Shown: piece by piece, positions 26,968-36,584 of the stretch
How positions within the stretch are numbered: the stretch's first letter is position 1
Layout: each line of letters begins with the position of its first letter
NCBI RefSeq assembly: GCF_001443605.1
Contig: NZ_CP013118.1
Span: 1-64,000 of the forward strand
Source: Salinivirga cyanobacteriivorans
GTDB lineage: Bacteria > Bacteroidota > Bacteroidia > Bacteroidales > Salinivirgaceae
Direction of reading: 5' to 3'
DNA: 64,000 bases
Notes under the pieces: generated by a model
The model's database searches: none
What the model saw: only the letters and a program-made list of their open reading frames with translations
Told to the model about the DNA's origin: nothing
Position numbers and translations under genes: made by a program

Positions 26968-28716
26968 TTATTTGAAGTGTTTACCTATTGTTTTCAGGAG
27001 TTGCCGTGGCCTTATTGGCTTGGATAAAAAATCATTACACCCTATTTTAAAACATTTCTCATCTTCATTGGCCATCATAAACGCTGTTTGAGCTATGATA
27101 GGGATATGCGGTTTTTTATCCTTGATGTATGCAGCGGCTTCATAACCATTCATTTCGGGCATTTGCAAATCCATAAGTATCAGGTCAATATCAGAATTTT
27201 CATCAACAGCCTGACACGCCTCTACACCATTTTTGGCCCAAATAACATTGGCACCTGTTGGAGCAATTATTTCGCGTAAGAAAATATAATTAAACTCTAC
27301 ATCTTCAGCTATTAAAATAGTTTTGGTGCTCCAATTGTCGGAGCTGCCCTCCTCTTTTTTACCTTCTGCCTTTTTAACTTTGAAAAAGCGATCTGGAAAG
27401 CCTAAATAGAAAGTTGTACCTTTATTCAGTTCTGAATCAAACCATAACGTTCCGCCCATTTGCTCAATCATCTCTTTTGCAATACTTAGGCCAAGACCTG
27501 ATCCTCCGCTTTCAAAAGTAAATGCATGTTCCTCGCTTTCGAAAAGATTAAAAATTTCACTTTGTTTATCCTTATCAATTCCTTTTCCGGAGTCTTTTAC
27601 GAAAAACACCAATTCTTCTTTTTCAAGCTTTGCACCTATCTCAATAGAACCCTCTTTGGTATGCTCCTGGGCATTTTCAAGTAGTATGTTGATTACCTGT
27701 TTTAAGCGAAATACATCCACATAAACATCGGTTTCTCGATCTTCTTTTAATTTATCGAACTGAATAAAAACCTTGTCTGTATGGGTTTCGGACTGTTTTT
27801 CATCAACATCAGTTTCCAGTTCATTTAATATTGAATTCACATTTTTCCACTCCTGTCTGAAGCGCATTTGTTCACTACGCAATTTACTTGCATCAATAAT
27901 ATTGTCAAACATTCTTACCAAATTCCTGGAGCTCTGTGTGATCAGGTTTATAAACTCCTCCCGTTCATCAATGGTTAGGTCAGGATCAGCAAGCAGGTCG
28001 CTAAATCCCACAATAGAATTTACCGGTGTTCGCACTTCGTGGGAGATATTGGTTAAAAAGGCTGTTTTTAGTTTGTTGGCCTTATCGACTCTGGTTAACA
28101 TATCTTTATTGGCTGCAATTACAGCAACCCGGTCGAATGCCTGGGCAAATACAAGTGCAACACTTTTATAAAAAGAGAATAAAAGGTTATTGACCGTGTT
28201 CAGATTCGGATTACGCACGACCAGCAAACCATAAACTTTGTCTTTGATTTGTACCGGAAAAATCCACCAGGATCCATCTTTAAAATCAAAATGCCTGACA
28301 AAGTAGTTTTGTAAAGGCTGTGTATCTGATGTATTATCGCTAAGGTGTATAACTTGTGTTGATCGGAGGAGTTTAATGATATTCTCATCGGATTGATAAT
28401 GCATATCGTCCGGAAATAGAGAATTTTGATCTTCATGCTGTTCACAATATTTTCCCTTTTGTATGAATTGTGATTGTGCAGTGTCAATTTTATAAATAGC
28501 TACAGGCTCTCCCGATACGGTTACAATTTTTTTGAGGGACTCTTTTATATTTTCTGATGAAATTTCACTGTCTTTACTTAATAATGGAATAATTTCTGCA
28601 ATAACCTCTTGCTGAAGCACACTCCATTGCAATGTATCAAAAAGTTCTTTGGTTGAAAGCGAGCTTTCACCAAAATTATCATCGAAAAAATTATTTTTGT
28701 CTTCTGAATGTGTCAT
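26968..28716 (-). CDS. Soluble hybrid histidine kinase with receiver
   Basis: A 582-residue hybrid sensor kinase without membrane segments. Residues about 30-200 look GAF-like and probably sense an internal signal. The HisKA domain carries His226 in NISHEVRTP. The ATPase domain has the N box around Asn348, DSGKGI (375-380) and GSGLGLSI (405-412). The receiver domain has Asp472, phospho-acceptor Asp516 in LMDLQMP and Lys566. No Hpt or output gene is adjacent, so the next relay step is unknown. It diverges from the thioredoxin-fold gene across a 29-bp gap. Confidence 0.93.
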   Translation of the reverse strand: MTHSEDKNNFFDDNFGESSLSTKELFDTLQWSVLQQEVIAEIIPLLSKDSEISSENIKESLKKIVTVSGEPVAIYKIDTAQSQFIQKGKYCEQHEDQNSLFPDDMHYQSDENIIKLLRSTQVIHLSDNTSDTQPLQNYFVRHFDFKDGSWWIFPVQIKDKVYGLLVVRNPNLNTVNNLLFSFYKSVALVFAQAFDRVAVIAANKDMLTRVDKANKLKTAFLTNISHEVRTPVNSIVGFSDLLADPDLTIDEREEFINLITQSSRNLVRMFDNIIDASKLRSEQMRFRQEWKNVNSILNELETDVDEKQSETHTDKVFIQFDKLKEDRETDVYVDVFRLKQVINILLENAQEHTKEGSIEIGAKLEKEELVFFVKDSGKGIDKDKQSEIFNLFESEEHAFTFESGGSGLGLSIAKEMIEQMGGTLWFDSELNKGTTFYLGFPDRFFKVKKAEGKKEEGSSDNWSTKTILIAEDVEFNYIFLREIIAPTGANVIWAKNGVEACQAVDENSDIDLILMDLQMPEMNGYEAAAYIKDKKPHIPIIAQTAFMMANEDEKCFKIGCNDFLSKPIRPRQLLKTIGKHFK

Positions 28717-28745
28717 ATTTGTATCACAAAATAAAGCCTAAAAGT

Positions 28746-30158
28746 ATGAAATTATTGTTAAAATTCCATCTATTGTTAGTGAGTTTATTAATTGCTCTTA
28801 CAGCATCAATGGCGCAAAAGGTTAATATTGAATTCAAAATAAACGGTTTAGAAAACGAGGAACTGATTATTGCGCACCATTATGGAGAAAATACTTTGGT
28901 GGATGATACCTTGCAACTTAACATCAACGGAGTGGCAACATTAAAGGCCGACACCCTCTTTCCCCGGGGGTTGTACCTTTGCATCTTCCCCGACCGCTCC
29001 TATTTTGAATTTATAATGCCTGAAGACCAGGTATTTGCCATTGAAACTGACAATGGAGCGAATGCCAGGGAATATATTCAAAACATGAAAATTAAAGGTT
29101 CAGACATAAATAAACAATTTATTGACTATCAGCTTTTTATGATTGATCGGAATCAGGAGTCTAATGACTTGCGTCAAGCCATGAAGGATGATCCGGGCAA
29201 CCAGGTCATAAAAGAAAAGCTCAATGATTTAAATAAACAGGTGAAAACGGAATGGGAACGCATTCAAAACAAATATCCTGACTCTTTTCTCGACAAAATG
29301 TTAAGTGCCCTGTCCGAGGTACAGGTACCTGAAGCTCCGCAAAATGAAAATGGCCAGCCAAAAGACAGCCTGTTTAAATATAATTACTACAAGAATCACT
29401 TTTTTGATCATATTGATTTTAGCGACAATCAGTTACTTTATTCACCGGTCTACCATCGCAAATTAAAATACTATTTTGACCGGGTAGTCATCAGAAGACC
29501 AGACTCGGCTATAGCAGCGGCCGATCGATTGCTTAAAAAACTTGAAGATAAACCGGAATACTTTCAATACACACTGGCTTATGTTTTTAACAAATATGCA
29601 CAAACAAAGTATATGGGTTTTGATCAGGTTATGGTTCATTTGGCTGAGAATTACTACCTAAATGGCCGGGCACACTGGGTATCAGATGAATATTTGGATA
29701 AATTGCGAGAGCGGGTACAAAAATTAAAACCAAACTTAATTGGTAACAAAGCCCCTAAACTTGATAAAGCACAGTCTATTGAAGGATATTTTTATCCGTT
29801 GCACGATGTAGAGGCTAAATACACAATTGTAGCTTTCTGGGAACCCAATTGTGGTCATTGCAAAAAAGTGATACCGAAGCTTCATGAAACTGTTTTCAGT
29901 GAAATGCATAATATTGGCGTACAGGTTTATGCTTTTTATACCCAAGTTGACAAAAAAGAATGGAGCAATTTCCTCAAAGAAAAAGGACTTACAGATTGGA
30001 TTAATGTGTGGGACCCCAATAATTTCACCGATTTCAGAAATAAGTACGATGTTTACAGTACACCGTCATTATTTTTATTAAACCAGGACAAAGAGATAAT
30101 AGCCAAAAGGGTTGATGTAGAAACCATCAAGTCCATAATTTTGGAAAAAGAAAAATAG
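28746..30158 (+). CDS. Exported thioredoxin-fold (TlpA-like) protein
   Basis: The ATG at 28746 gives a signal peptide (about 1-24, ending TASMAQ); the longer frame upstream overlaps the divergent kinase gene. The N-terminal half begins with a DUF4369-like beta domain, followed by a long helical region. The C-terminal thioredoxin-like domain holds the redox pair Cys369-Gly-His-Cys372 in EPNCGHCKKVIP and a cis-proline segment STPSLFLL. It is likely a periplasmic thiol-disulfide oxidoreductase. The plsY gene starts 5 bp after its stop. Confidence 0.87.
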   Translation: MKLLLKFHLLLVSLLIALTASMAQKVNIEFKINGLENEELIIAHHYGENTLVDDTLQLNINGVATLKADTLFPRGLYLCIFPDRSYFEFIMPEDQVFAIETDNGANAREYIQNMKIKGSDINKQFIDYQLFMIDRNQESNDLRQAMKDDPGNQVIKEKLNDLNKQVKTEWERIQNKYPDSFLDKMLSALSEVQVPEAPQNENGQPKDSLFKYNYYKNHFFDHIDFSDNQLLYSPVYHRKLKYYFDRVVIRRPDSAIAAADRLLKKLEDKPEYFQYTLAYVFNKYAQTKYMGFDQVMVHLAENYYLNGRAHWVSDEYLDKLRERVQKLKPNLIGNKAPKLDKAQSIEGYFYPLHDVEAKYTIVAFWEPNCGHCKKVIPKLHETVFSEMHNIGVQVYAFYTQVDKKEWSNFLKEKGLTDWINVWDPNNFTDFRNKYDVYSTPSLFLLNQDKEIIAKRVDVETIKSIILEKEK

Positions 30159-30163
30159 GAACC

Positions 30164-30784
30164 ATGGTTATAACGATTGCTACAATTCTTCTTGCATATA
30201 TTTTAGGATCAGTGCCTACCGCAGTATGGATCGGGAAAGCGAGATACAATAAAGATGTACGTGAACATGGATCGGGAAATGCCGGGGCTACAAATACGTT
30301 TCGGGTATTAGGTTGGAAACCCGGTGTGGTTGTATTTTTAACAGATACTGTAAAAGGCTTTCTGGCTGTATATTTTACACAAATATCGGGTATTACAACC
30401 CATGAATATGCTGCGCTGTTTTATATTGCTGCCGGATTATTGGCAGTTTTAGGACACATATACCCCATTCTTGCCGGTTTTAACGGAGGCAAAGGTGTAG
30501 CCACGATGCTTGGTGTTGTTTTGGCTCTGCATACGCCCGGAGCACTTATTGCACTTGCCGTATTTGCCATTGTTTTTTTTACTACTCAATATGTATCGCT
30601 GGGTTCGCTGGCATCTGCTGTTACCTACCCACTGGTTATTTTTATTTTTTTCCCTGAAACAGACCTTTATCTAAAGTCATTTGCTGTTATACTTGCAGCT
30701 ATTCTTTTCCTTAGCCATAGAGGCAATATTGTACGGTTAATGCGTGGACAGGAGAGTAAAGCTAAAATTTACGGAAAACGTTAG
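30164..30784 (+). CDS. plsY: Glycerol-3-phosphate acyltransferase PlsY
   Basis: An integral membrane enzyme that transfers acyl groups from acyl phosphate to glycerol-3-phosphate, the first step of phospholipid synthesis. The 206-residue protein has the conserved cytoplasmic loops GSGNAGATNTFRVLG (about 38-52) and FNGGKGVAT, and the short IWIGKARY-like first loop. Several membrane segments match the family. Its 3' end overlaps the converging cdaA gene by 23 bp. Confidence 0.95.
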   Translation: MVITIATILLAYILGSVPTAVWIGKARYNKDVREHGSGNAGATNTFRVLGWKPGVVVFLTDTVKGFLAVYFTQISGITTHEYAALFYIAAGLLAVLGHIYPILAGFNGGKGVATMLGVVLALHTPGALIALAVFAIVFFTTQYVSLGSLASAVTYPLVIFIFFPETDLYLKSFAVILAAILFLSHRGNIVRLMRGQESKAKIYGKR

Positions 30785-31610
30785 CCAACGGATTACCTGT
30801 TTGAGATGCCTCTTCTTTCTTTTGCTCATTAATACCGTACCAATTTTCCAGTTTCGAACGTAATACCTGACTGTTAATATTGTATTGATGAGAAGTTGGC
30901 TCGAAAATAGAAATACTGCCTGTTTCCTCTGAAACTGTTAGGACAAGTGAGTGGTAGTTTTCTGTCATTCCTTTGGCCGCCCTGTGTCTTAGTCCCATAT
31001 GGGCTGGCAGGTCGGTTGTTTTTGACAGAGGTAATACACACCGGGCAGCCACAATTTTACGATTAAAAATCACAATAGCGCCATCATGCAACGGGCTGTT
31101 TTTAAAGAAAATGCTCTCTATTAACCTGCCTGATACTTTACTGTTAATCACGTCACCAGATTCGATGACCGGTCCTGGCTCTGCACGGGTAGTTAGTACT
31201 ATTAATGCTCCCGTGCGTGTTGCCGACATGTTGACACAGCTTTTCACAATCTCATCAACTTCTTTGTCAGATAAAGATTTACGGTTTTTGTAAAATATTT
31301 GTTCGACTGAGAAGCTGCGACTAAAAAAGTCGCGGGTTCCAATCATTAATAAAAAGCGCCGCAGCTCTTGCTGAAAAACTATAATAAGGGCAATTAAACC
31401 AACTCCCATAAACTGACCTAAAATGGTACTAAGCAAGTCCATTTCGAGTGCTTCTACAAGTTGCCAAAAAAGATAAACAGAAAAAATAACCACAAATATA
31501 TTAATGGCAACAGAACCCTTTATAACCAGAAATATTTGGTACATAAGAAATGCCACCAAAAGTATATCAAGTATATCAAGAAATCTGAGTGATATAAAAC
31601 CTTCAATCAT
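30762..31610 (-). CDS. cdaA: Diadenylate cyclase CdaA
   Basis: Makes the second messenger c-di-AMP from two ATP. The 282-residue protein has three N-terminal membrane segments (about 12-90), a short coiled region and the DAC domain. The DAC domain carries the motifs DGA (176-178 in SPLHDGAIVIF) and GLRHRAA (Arg208, His209, Arg210). This is the membrane-bound CdaA/DacA form rather than DisA. Its start overlaps the end of folP by 8 bp, so the two are translationally coupled. No cdaR or glmM, the partners in Firmicutes, is adjacent. Confidence 0.95.
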   Translation of the reverse strand: MIEGFISLRFLDILDILLVAFLMYQIFLVIKGSVAINIFVVIFSVYLFWQLVEALEMDLLSTILGQFMGVGLIALIIVFQQELRRFLLMIGTRDFFSRSFSVEQIFYKNRKSLSDKEVDEIVKSCVNMSATRTGALIVLTTRAEPGPVIESGDVINSKVSGRLIESIFFKNSPLHDGAIVIFNRKIVAARCVLPLSKTTDLPAHMGLRHRAAKGMTENYHSLVLTVSEETGSISIFEPTSHQYNINSQVLRSKLENWYGINEQKKEEASQTGNPLANVFRKF

Positions 31611-32448
31611 ATTGTTTTTGTGTTTTATTAACTACGGCCGCCATTTGATAAGCCGGACTTACATCGTGTACCCGAATAATAGAGGCACCATTTTGTAGCG
31701 CTATGGTATGTAAAGCTATTGTTCCATGTAAACTATCTTCAGGCCTGATATTTAGCGGTTTATAAATCATCGACTTTCGTGACATTCCCACTAAAATAGG
31801 TTTCTTCAATACAAGGAGCTCACGCAGTCTTTGTAATAGCAAATAATTATCGTCTATGGTTTTGGCAAACCCAAAGCCCGGATCAATTATTAAGTCGCTT
31901 ATTCCTGCAGATGAAGCACGTTCAGACATCTGCGCAAAGTATAATGTCAATTCTCTTAAAATATCATCGTAATGGGTTTGCTGCTGCATATTCTGGGGCG
32001 TTCCCCTCATGTGCATCCCAATATAGGGTACGCCATGTTGCCCAGCCACTTCGAGTATTTCCGGATCAAGATGCCCGCCCGATATATCGTTTATTATGGC
32101 CACATTGTAATTCTCAATGGCCCAGTTGGCCACATCTGCCCTAAAAGTATCCACCGATACAGGGTATTGAGGATATTCTGATGCCAGCATATCCAAAGCT
32201 GGCATCAATCTCTCTTTTTCAGTTTTTGGCGATATATCATCGGCGCCGGGGCGAGATGAGTATCCACCGACATCAATCCAATCTGCACCTTCACTAATAA
32301 TCTGTGCAACCCTTTGCTCAATGCCGGCAGGTGTTACACGACTCCCCTCATAAAAGGAATCTGGTGTAACATTTAACACAGCCATAATGTAAGGGCGATC
32401 TAAATTGACCAATTGCTGATGTATTTTTATTGAGTGCGTTTGCTTCAT
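31603..32448 (-). CDS. folP: Dihydropteroate synthase
   Basis: Joins p-aminobenzoate to the pterin pyrophosphate in folate synthesis and is the target of sulfonamides. The 281-residue TIM-barrel protein shows both signatures: MAVLNVTPDSF near the N-terminus with the following WIDVGGYSSRPGA, and IINDISGG in the middle. Later segments DPGFGFAKT and the GMSRKSMI substrate lysine loop are also present. It is the first gene of a coupled pair with cdaA, an arrangement seen widely in Bacteroidota. Confidence 0.96.
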   Translation of the reverse strand: MKQTHSIKIHQQLVNLDRPYIMAVLNVTPDSFYEGSRVTPAGIEQRVAQIISEGADWIDVGGYSSRPGADDISPKTEKERLMPALDMLASEYPQYPVSVDTFRADVANWAIENYNVAIINDISGGHLDPEILEVAGQHGVPYIGMHMRGTPQNMQQQTHYDDILRELTLYFAQMSERASSAGISDLIIDPGFGFAKTIDDNYLLLQRLRELLVLKKPILVGMSRKSMIYKPLNIRPEDSLHGTIALHTIALQNGASIIRVHDVSPAYQMAAVVNKTQKQYD

Positions 32449-32658
32449 CTTAAATATAGACCGGAAATATTTATAGAATGTTTACAATAGTTTAAAATCC
32501 AGTACGAAGGTACAATTTTATACCTAAAAACCGATGGTCAATGGCTTTTTTAAAAACTTCCGTAACTTCATGGCCTTTTTTTTAATCAGCTTGACAAATG
32601 TTGAATAACGTGTTTATAAAAAACAAAGCTTTCACTTTTTACTGTAATGCAGGCTTAG

Positions 32659-32666
32659 TATATTTG
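32659..32666 (+). promoter_or_regulatory. Candidate -7 element for tmk
   Basis: TATATTTG matches the TAnnTTTG box in the 299-bp folP-tmk divergent region, 81 bp before the tmk ATG. The -33 position is only T-rich. No other feature was recognised in this intergenic stretch. Confidence 0.45.
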
Positions 32667-32747
32667 GAAGTTTAATTCGCAAGAGATGTGTAATGTAAAA
32701 CCAACCATGCGAATTTTCAAATGCTTTATTGATCAAAACGAATTACA

Positions 32748-33443
32748 ATGAATAAATTTATTGTGCTGGAAGGACTTGATGGTTCAGGGAAATCGACTCA
32801 GGTAGACTTACTTAAAGGTTTTTTCGATGAACAGGGAATTAATTACAAATTCCTGCATTTTCCACAAACCGAAACCCCCTATTTTGGGGAGATGATCGCC
32901 CGCTTTTTACGCGGCGAATTTGGTCCTATCGATGCTGTAGACCCCTATTTGGTGGCCATGTTGTATGCTGGTGATCGCTATTCAGCATCAAACGACATTA
33001 AAGAATGGCTTTCCATTGGAACTGTTGTGGTTGTAGACCGATACGTACTCTCCAATATTGCATTTCAATGTGCAAAACTTACCAGTGAAGCAGAAAAAGA
33101 GAAACTTCGAAACTGGATTTTTCAGTTCGAATACAACTATTATCAGATACCAAAACCGGGTTTATCAATCTTTCTGGATGTGCCGATGAACTTTGTAAAG
33201 CATAATCTTGAAAATGAGCGGAAAGGCAACGACAGGGAATATTTGCAGGGCAAACAGGACATCCACGAGGCAAAATCAAGTTTTCAGGAAATTGTTAGAA
33301 AAGAATACCTGGAAGCGATTAAACTTGATTCAACCTTTGAGAGATTGAACTGTTCGGAAAATGGAGAGATGAAATCTGCAGATGATATTTTTAATGAAAT
33401 ACATGCGCTACTTATAAAATACGGTATTATTTCTCACGAATAG
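32748..33443 (+). CDS. tmk: Thymidylate kinase
   Basis: Phosphorylates dTMP to dTDP. The P-loop is GLDGSGKST (9-17) close to the start, followed by the DRY-containing segment VVVDRYVLSNIAFQ typical of thymidylate kinases. The lid region NERKGNDREYLQGKQDIHE is also recognisable. At 231 residues it is slightly longer than the usual 205-215. It begins a run of plus-strand genes through to the 1,547-residue protein. Confidence 0.92.
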   Translation: MNKFIVLEGLDGSGKSTQVDLLKGFFDEQGINYKFLHFPQTETPYFGEMIARFLRGEFGPIDAVDPYLVAMLYAGDRYSASNDIKEWLSIGTVVVVDRYVLSNIAFQCAKLTSEAEKEKLRNWIFQFEYNYYQIPKPGLSIFLDVPMNFVKHNLENERKGNDREYLQGKQDIHEAKSSFQEIVRKEYLEAIKLDSTFERLNCSENGEMKSADDIFNEIHALLIKYGIISHE

Positions 33444-33494
33444 TTTGTACAGGATAATTTGACCTTAAACAAGTTTAGAATTAAAATCAATATC

Positions 33495-34727
33495 ATGAAG
33501 TTCATACAAAATATTTCCAGATTATTAATTGGGCTACTGTTTATATTCAGCGGTTTTGTAAAAGCTATCGATCCGTTAGGATCTACATATAAATTTACTG
33601 ACTACTTTATAGCCTTTAATATGGAGTGGCTCTCTCCTGCTGCTCTTTTCTTAGCTGTTGCACTATCTTCGATTGAATTTGTTATTGGTTTTGCACTGCT
33701 AAATAATGTATATACCAAAATCAGCAGTGTGCTCATGTTTGTTTTTATGAGTTTTTTCACATTGCTGACCTTTTATCTGGCACTAGCTAATCCTGTTACA
33801 GATTGTGGTTGTTTTGGAGATGCCATAAAGCTTACTAACTGGCAAACATTTTATAAAAACCTTGTATTCATGATTCCTGCCGGAATAGTATTCTGGAAGC
33901 GCAAACACTTTTCACCGCGTTTTAATCGACCTGCACAGTTAATAATTGCCATAGTGGGAATTCTAATATCATTATATATATCGAAGCAAAGCTACAATCA
34001 CTTACCGGCAATTGATTTCAGACCTTATAAAACCGGGACCGACATCAATCTGGCTATGAATGATAATTTGCAAGGTGCCCCCCAACCTCAATTTGAAACA
34101 AAAATTGTTTATGAAAAAAATGGCGAAAAAAAGACATTTACAACCGATAACCTGCCTGACAGTACATGGCAATGGGTAGAAACCATCAGTAATCAAACTG
34201 ACAAAGGTTATGAACCGCCCATTCACAATTTTCTTTTGACCAACAATATGAAGCAGGACGTAACCGACAAGGTGCTCAATGATGATGGTTTTACTTTAAT
34301 GATAGTAGCTTATGACATAGAGCAAATTCCGGAAGCGTCTTATGATTTACTGCATGAAATTTCAGATGTGGGTGGCGCCAATGGTTTTAATGTATTCTTA
34401 GCTACAGCGTCAAATCCTGAAGATGTGGATCAGTTTAAACGCGAGCAGTCCTTATTAACCAAAACTTATTTTGCCGATCCCATCACATTAAAAACAATTG
34501 TACGAAGTAACCCGGGTATTGTATTGCTTAAATCAGGAGTAATTTTGAATAAATGGCATTATAATGATTTTCCTCAAGCAAATAAAATGAGTGAATATCA
34601 TTTGTATAAAGCATCACTTCAAAAGCAGCACAGTAAAACAATGATGCTCATAGGCTTTTTTATTGGCATTTGGTTATTGTTGTCTGCTATTTTTGAAATT
34701 GTTGGATTTAAATCGCGGTATTCGTGA
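33495..34727 (+). CDS. BT_3928-like DoxX/MauE membrane protein
   Basis: The ATG at 33495 begins a membrane segment directly; the frame is open 12 codons upstream. The N-terminal half has four DoxX/MauE-type membrane segments with the cysteine motif TDCGCFGD. One more membrane segment near 150 is followed by a periplasmic domain that looks thioredoxin-like but lacks a CXXC pair. A last membrane segment is at the C-terminus. This 410-residue layout matches the Bacteroidota family named after BT_3928, often found next to tpiA as here. It overlaps the permease start by 4 bp. Confidence 0.82.
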   Translation: MKFIQNISRLLIGLLFIFSGFVKAIDPLGSTYKFTDYFIAFNMEWLSPAALFLAVALSSIEFVIGFALLNNVYTKISSVLMFVFMSFFTLLTFYLALANPVTDCGCFGDAIKLTNWQTFYKNLVFMIPAGIVFWKRKHFSPRFNRPAQLIIAIVGILISLYISKQSYNHLPAIDFRPYKTGTDINLAMNDNLQGAPQPQFETKIVYEKNGEKKTFTTDNLPDSTWQWVETISNQTDKGYEPPIHNFLLTNNMKQDVTDKVLNDDGFTLMIVAYDIEQIPEASYDLLHEISDVGGANGFNVFLATASNPEDVDQFKREQSLLTKTYFADPITLKTIVRSNPGIVLLKSGVILNKWHYNDFPQANKMSEYHLYKASLQKQHSKTMMLIGFFIGIWLLLSAIFEIVGFKSRYS

Positions 34728-35812
34728 TCAAACAAACACTATCGCAAATCGGCTATGCTGTATTGGTACTTTACGGCGTGGTTTCATTGGTTTTTCTTTT
34801 GTTCATCATTTTACCGGGCGATCCTGCACAAATGATGGTTGGCCAGCGTAGTGATGAACAAACGCTAAGCAATATAAGGAATGAATACGGATTTAGCGAG
34901 CCTGTCGGGGTGCAATATTTAATGTACCTGAACGATTTATCGCCAATTGGTATAATTGTAAAAAATGCCAGTGGATTTGCCCCAACTGAAGACAGATTTA
35001 AGCAATATCAAACACTTTTACCACTTGGAAAAAACACCAGGCTGGTTTTAAAATGGCCTTACCTGAGAAATTCATATCAAAGTAAGCAATCAGTAAATGA
35101 TTTATTAATGAATGCTCTGCCCCAAACACTCATACTTGCCCTGGTAAGTATTGCTATAGCCGCTTTTTTTGGCATAGTAATGGGATTTGTGGCAGCCTAT
35201 TTCAAAGGCACCGTGTTTGATAAGGGGTTGGTGTCACTTACGGCCCTTGGCATGAGTTTACCTTCTTTTTTTGCGGCTATACTTATGGGCTGGATTTTTG
35301 CCTACCTGCTCGAATCTTATACACACCTGAATTTAACAGGCAGTTTGTATGAAATGAACGCCATTACAGGAACACAACACCTTGCTTTAAACAACCTGAT
35401 TCTACCTGCATTGACTTTGGCAATAAGGCCATTAAGCGTTTTTATACAACTCATGAGAAACAGCTTATTGCAGGAAACAACCTCCGACTATTTTGTAACA
35501 GCACTGGCTAAGGGCAATTCAAAAATCGGAGCTATGCGAAACCACGCCCTTAAAAATGCATTAAATCCTGTAATTACAGTAATTTCAGGGTGGTTTGCCT
35601 CCATGCTTGCAGGTGTTGTTTTTGTGGAATACATCTTTGGTTGGAAAGGTATCGGGCAACTTTTAGTAAATGCACTTAATAATTATGATTTTCCTGTAGT
35701 TATGGGTTGCATTCTAACGATAGCTTTCATATTTTTATTGATTAATATGTCAGTCGATGTAATTTATCGTTGGCTCGATCCCCGAATACGATATCAAACT
35801 TTAAAAAAATAA
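34724..35812 (+). CDS. DppB-like ABC transporter permease (orphan)
   Basis: A 362-residue inner-membrane permease of the dipeptide/oligopeptide DppB/OppB type. An N-terminal membrane segment is followed by the family LPGDPAQMMVGQRSDE stretch. The C-terminal part has five membrane segments and an EAA-like loop around YFVTALAKGNSKIGAMRNHALKN. It ends with GVVFVEYIFGWKGIGQLL, typical of the family. Translation starts at GTG inside the preceding stop (GTGA). No ATPase, second permease or binding protein lies nearby, so its partners must be elsewhere. It is followed by tpiA after 6 bp. Confidence 0.88.
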   Translation: MIKQTLSQIGYAVLVLYGVVSLVFLLFIILPGDPAQMMVGQRSDEQTLSNIRNEYGFSEPVGVQYLMYLNDLSPIGIIVKNASGFAPTEDRFKQYQTLLPLGKNTRLVLKWPYLRNSYQSKQSVNDLLMNALPQTLILALVSIAIAAFFGIVMGFVAAYFKGTVFDKGLVSLTALGMSLPSFFAAILMGWIFAYLLESYTHLNLTGSLYEMNAITGTQHLALNNLILPALTLAIRPLSVFIQLMRNSLLQETTSDYFVTALAKGNSKIGAMRNHALKNALNPVITVISGWFASMLAGVVFVEYIFGWKGIGQLLVNALNNYDFPVVMGCILTIAFIFLLINMSVDVIYRWLDPRIRYQTLKK

Positions 35813-35818
35813 ATAATT

Positions 35819-36571
35819 ATGAGAAAAATGATTGTTGCCGGAAACTGGAAAATGAATACCACATTGCCAGAAGGCCAGAAACTAGCTGAGGAGTTAACAA
35901 GTTTACTAAGCAATTACACAGGCGAAAAAGACATTATCATTGCACCCCCATTTACCCATTTACACGCAATTGGTAATGTTATTGCCAAATCACCAATTCA
36001 TCTCTCTGCACAGAACTGTGCAAGTGAAGAATCAGGTGCCTATACCGGAGAGGTGGCTCCAAGCATGATCGCATCCACAGGCGCTCAATATGTAATTTTA
36101 GGCCACTCTGAACGCAGGGAGTATTTTGAAGAAAGCGATGAAATTTTGCTTCGCAAAACACAACTTACCTTAAAGAATAAGCTTAAACCAATATTTTGTA
36201 TAGGAGAGCAACTTACCCAACGCGAAAGCGAACAACATGAGGCTACTGTAAAAAAGCAGCTTGAAGAGACCGTATTTAAACTTTCAAAATCAGATTTTCA
36301 ACAAATTATTTTGGCCTATGAACCTGTATGGGCTATTGGTACAGGCAAAGTAGCAACCCCGGAACAGGCGCAGGAAATGCATGCATTTATCCGAAAGTTG
36401 ATACGGGATAAATTTGATGAAAGTACTGCAGAAAATATGAGCATCCTATATGGCGGAAGTTGCAAACCAGCTAATGCAGCAGAATTGTTTGGTCAGCAAG
36501 ATGTAGACGGAGGCCTGATCGGTGGTGCTTCATTAAAAGCCGATGATTTTTATGCCATTATAAACGCCTAA
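35819..36571 (+). CDS. tpiA: Triosephosphate isomerase
   Basis: Interconverts dihydroxyacetone phosphate and glyceraldehyde-3-phosphate in glycolysis. In 250 residues all active-site elements are present: Asn9 and Lys11 in GNWKMN, His96 in ILGHSERR, the general base Glu168 in AYEPVWAIGTG, the flexible loop after it, and the phosphate-binding GGSCKPANA and GLIGGASL segments. The start is 6 bp after the permease stop. It is followed by prmA in what appears to be one operon. Confidence 0.98.
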   Translation: MRKMIVAGNWKMNTTLPEGQKLAEELTSLLSNYTGEKDIIIAPPFTHLHAIGNVIAKSPIHLSAQNCASEESGAYTGEVAPSMIASTGAQYVILGHSERREYFEESDEILLRKTQLTLKNKLKPIFCIGEQLTQRESEQHEATVKKQLEETVFKLSKSDFQQIILAYEPVWAIGTGKVATPEQAQEMHAFIRKLIRDKFDESTAENMSILYGGSCKPANAAELFGQQDVDGGLIGGASLKADDFYAIINA

Positions 36572-36584
36572 TAATTTCAAATAA

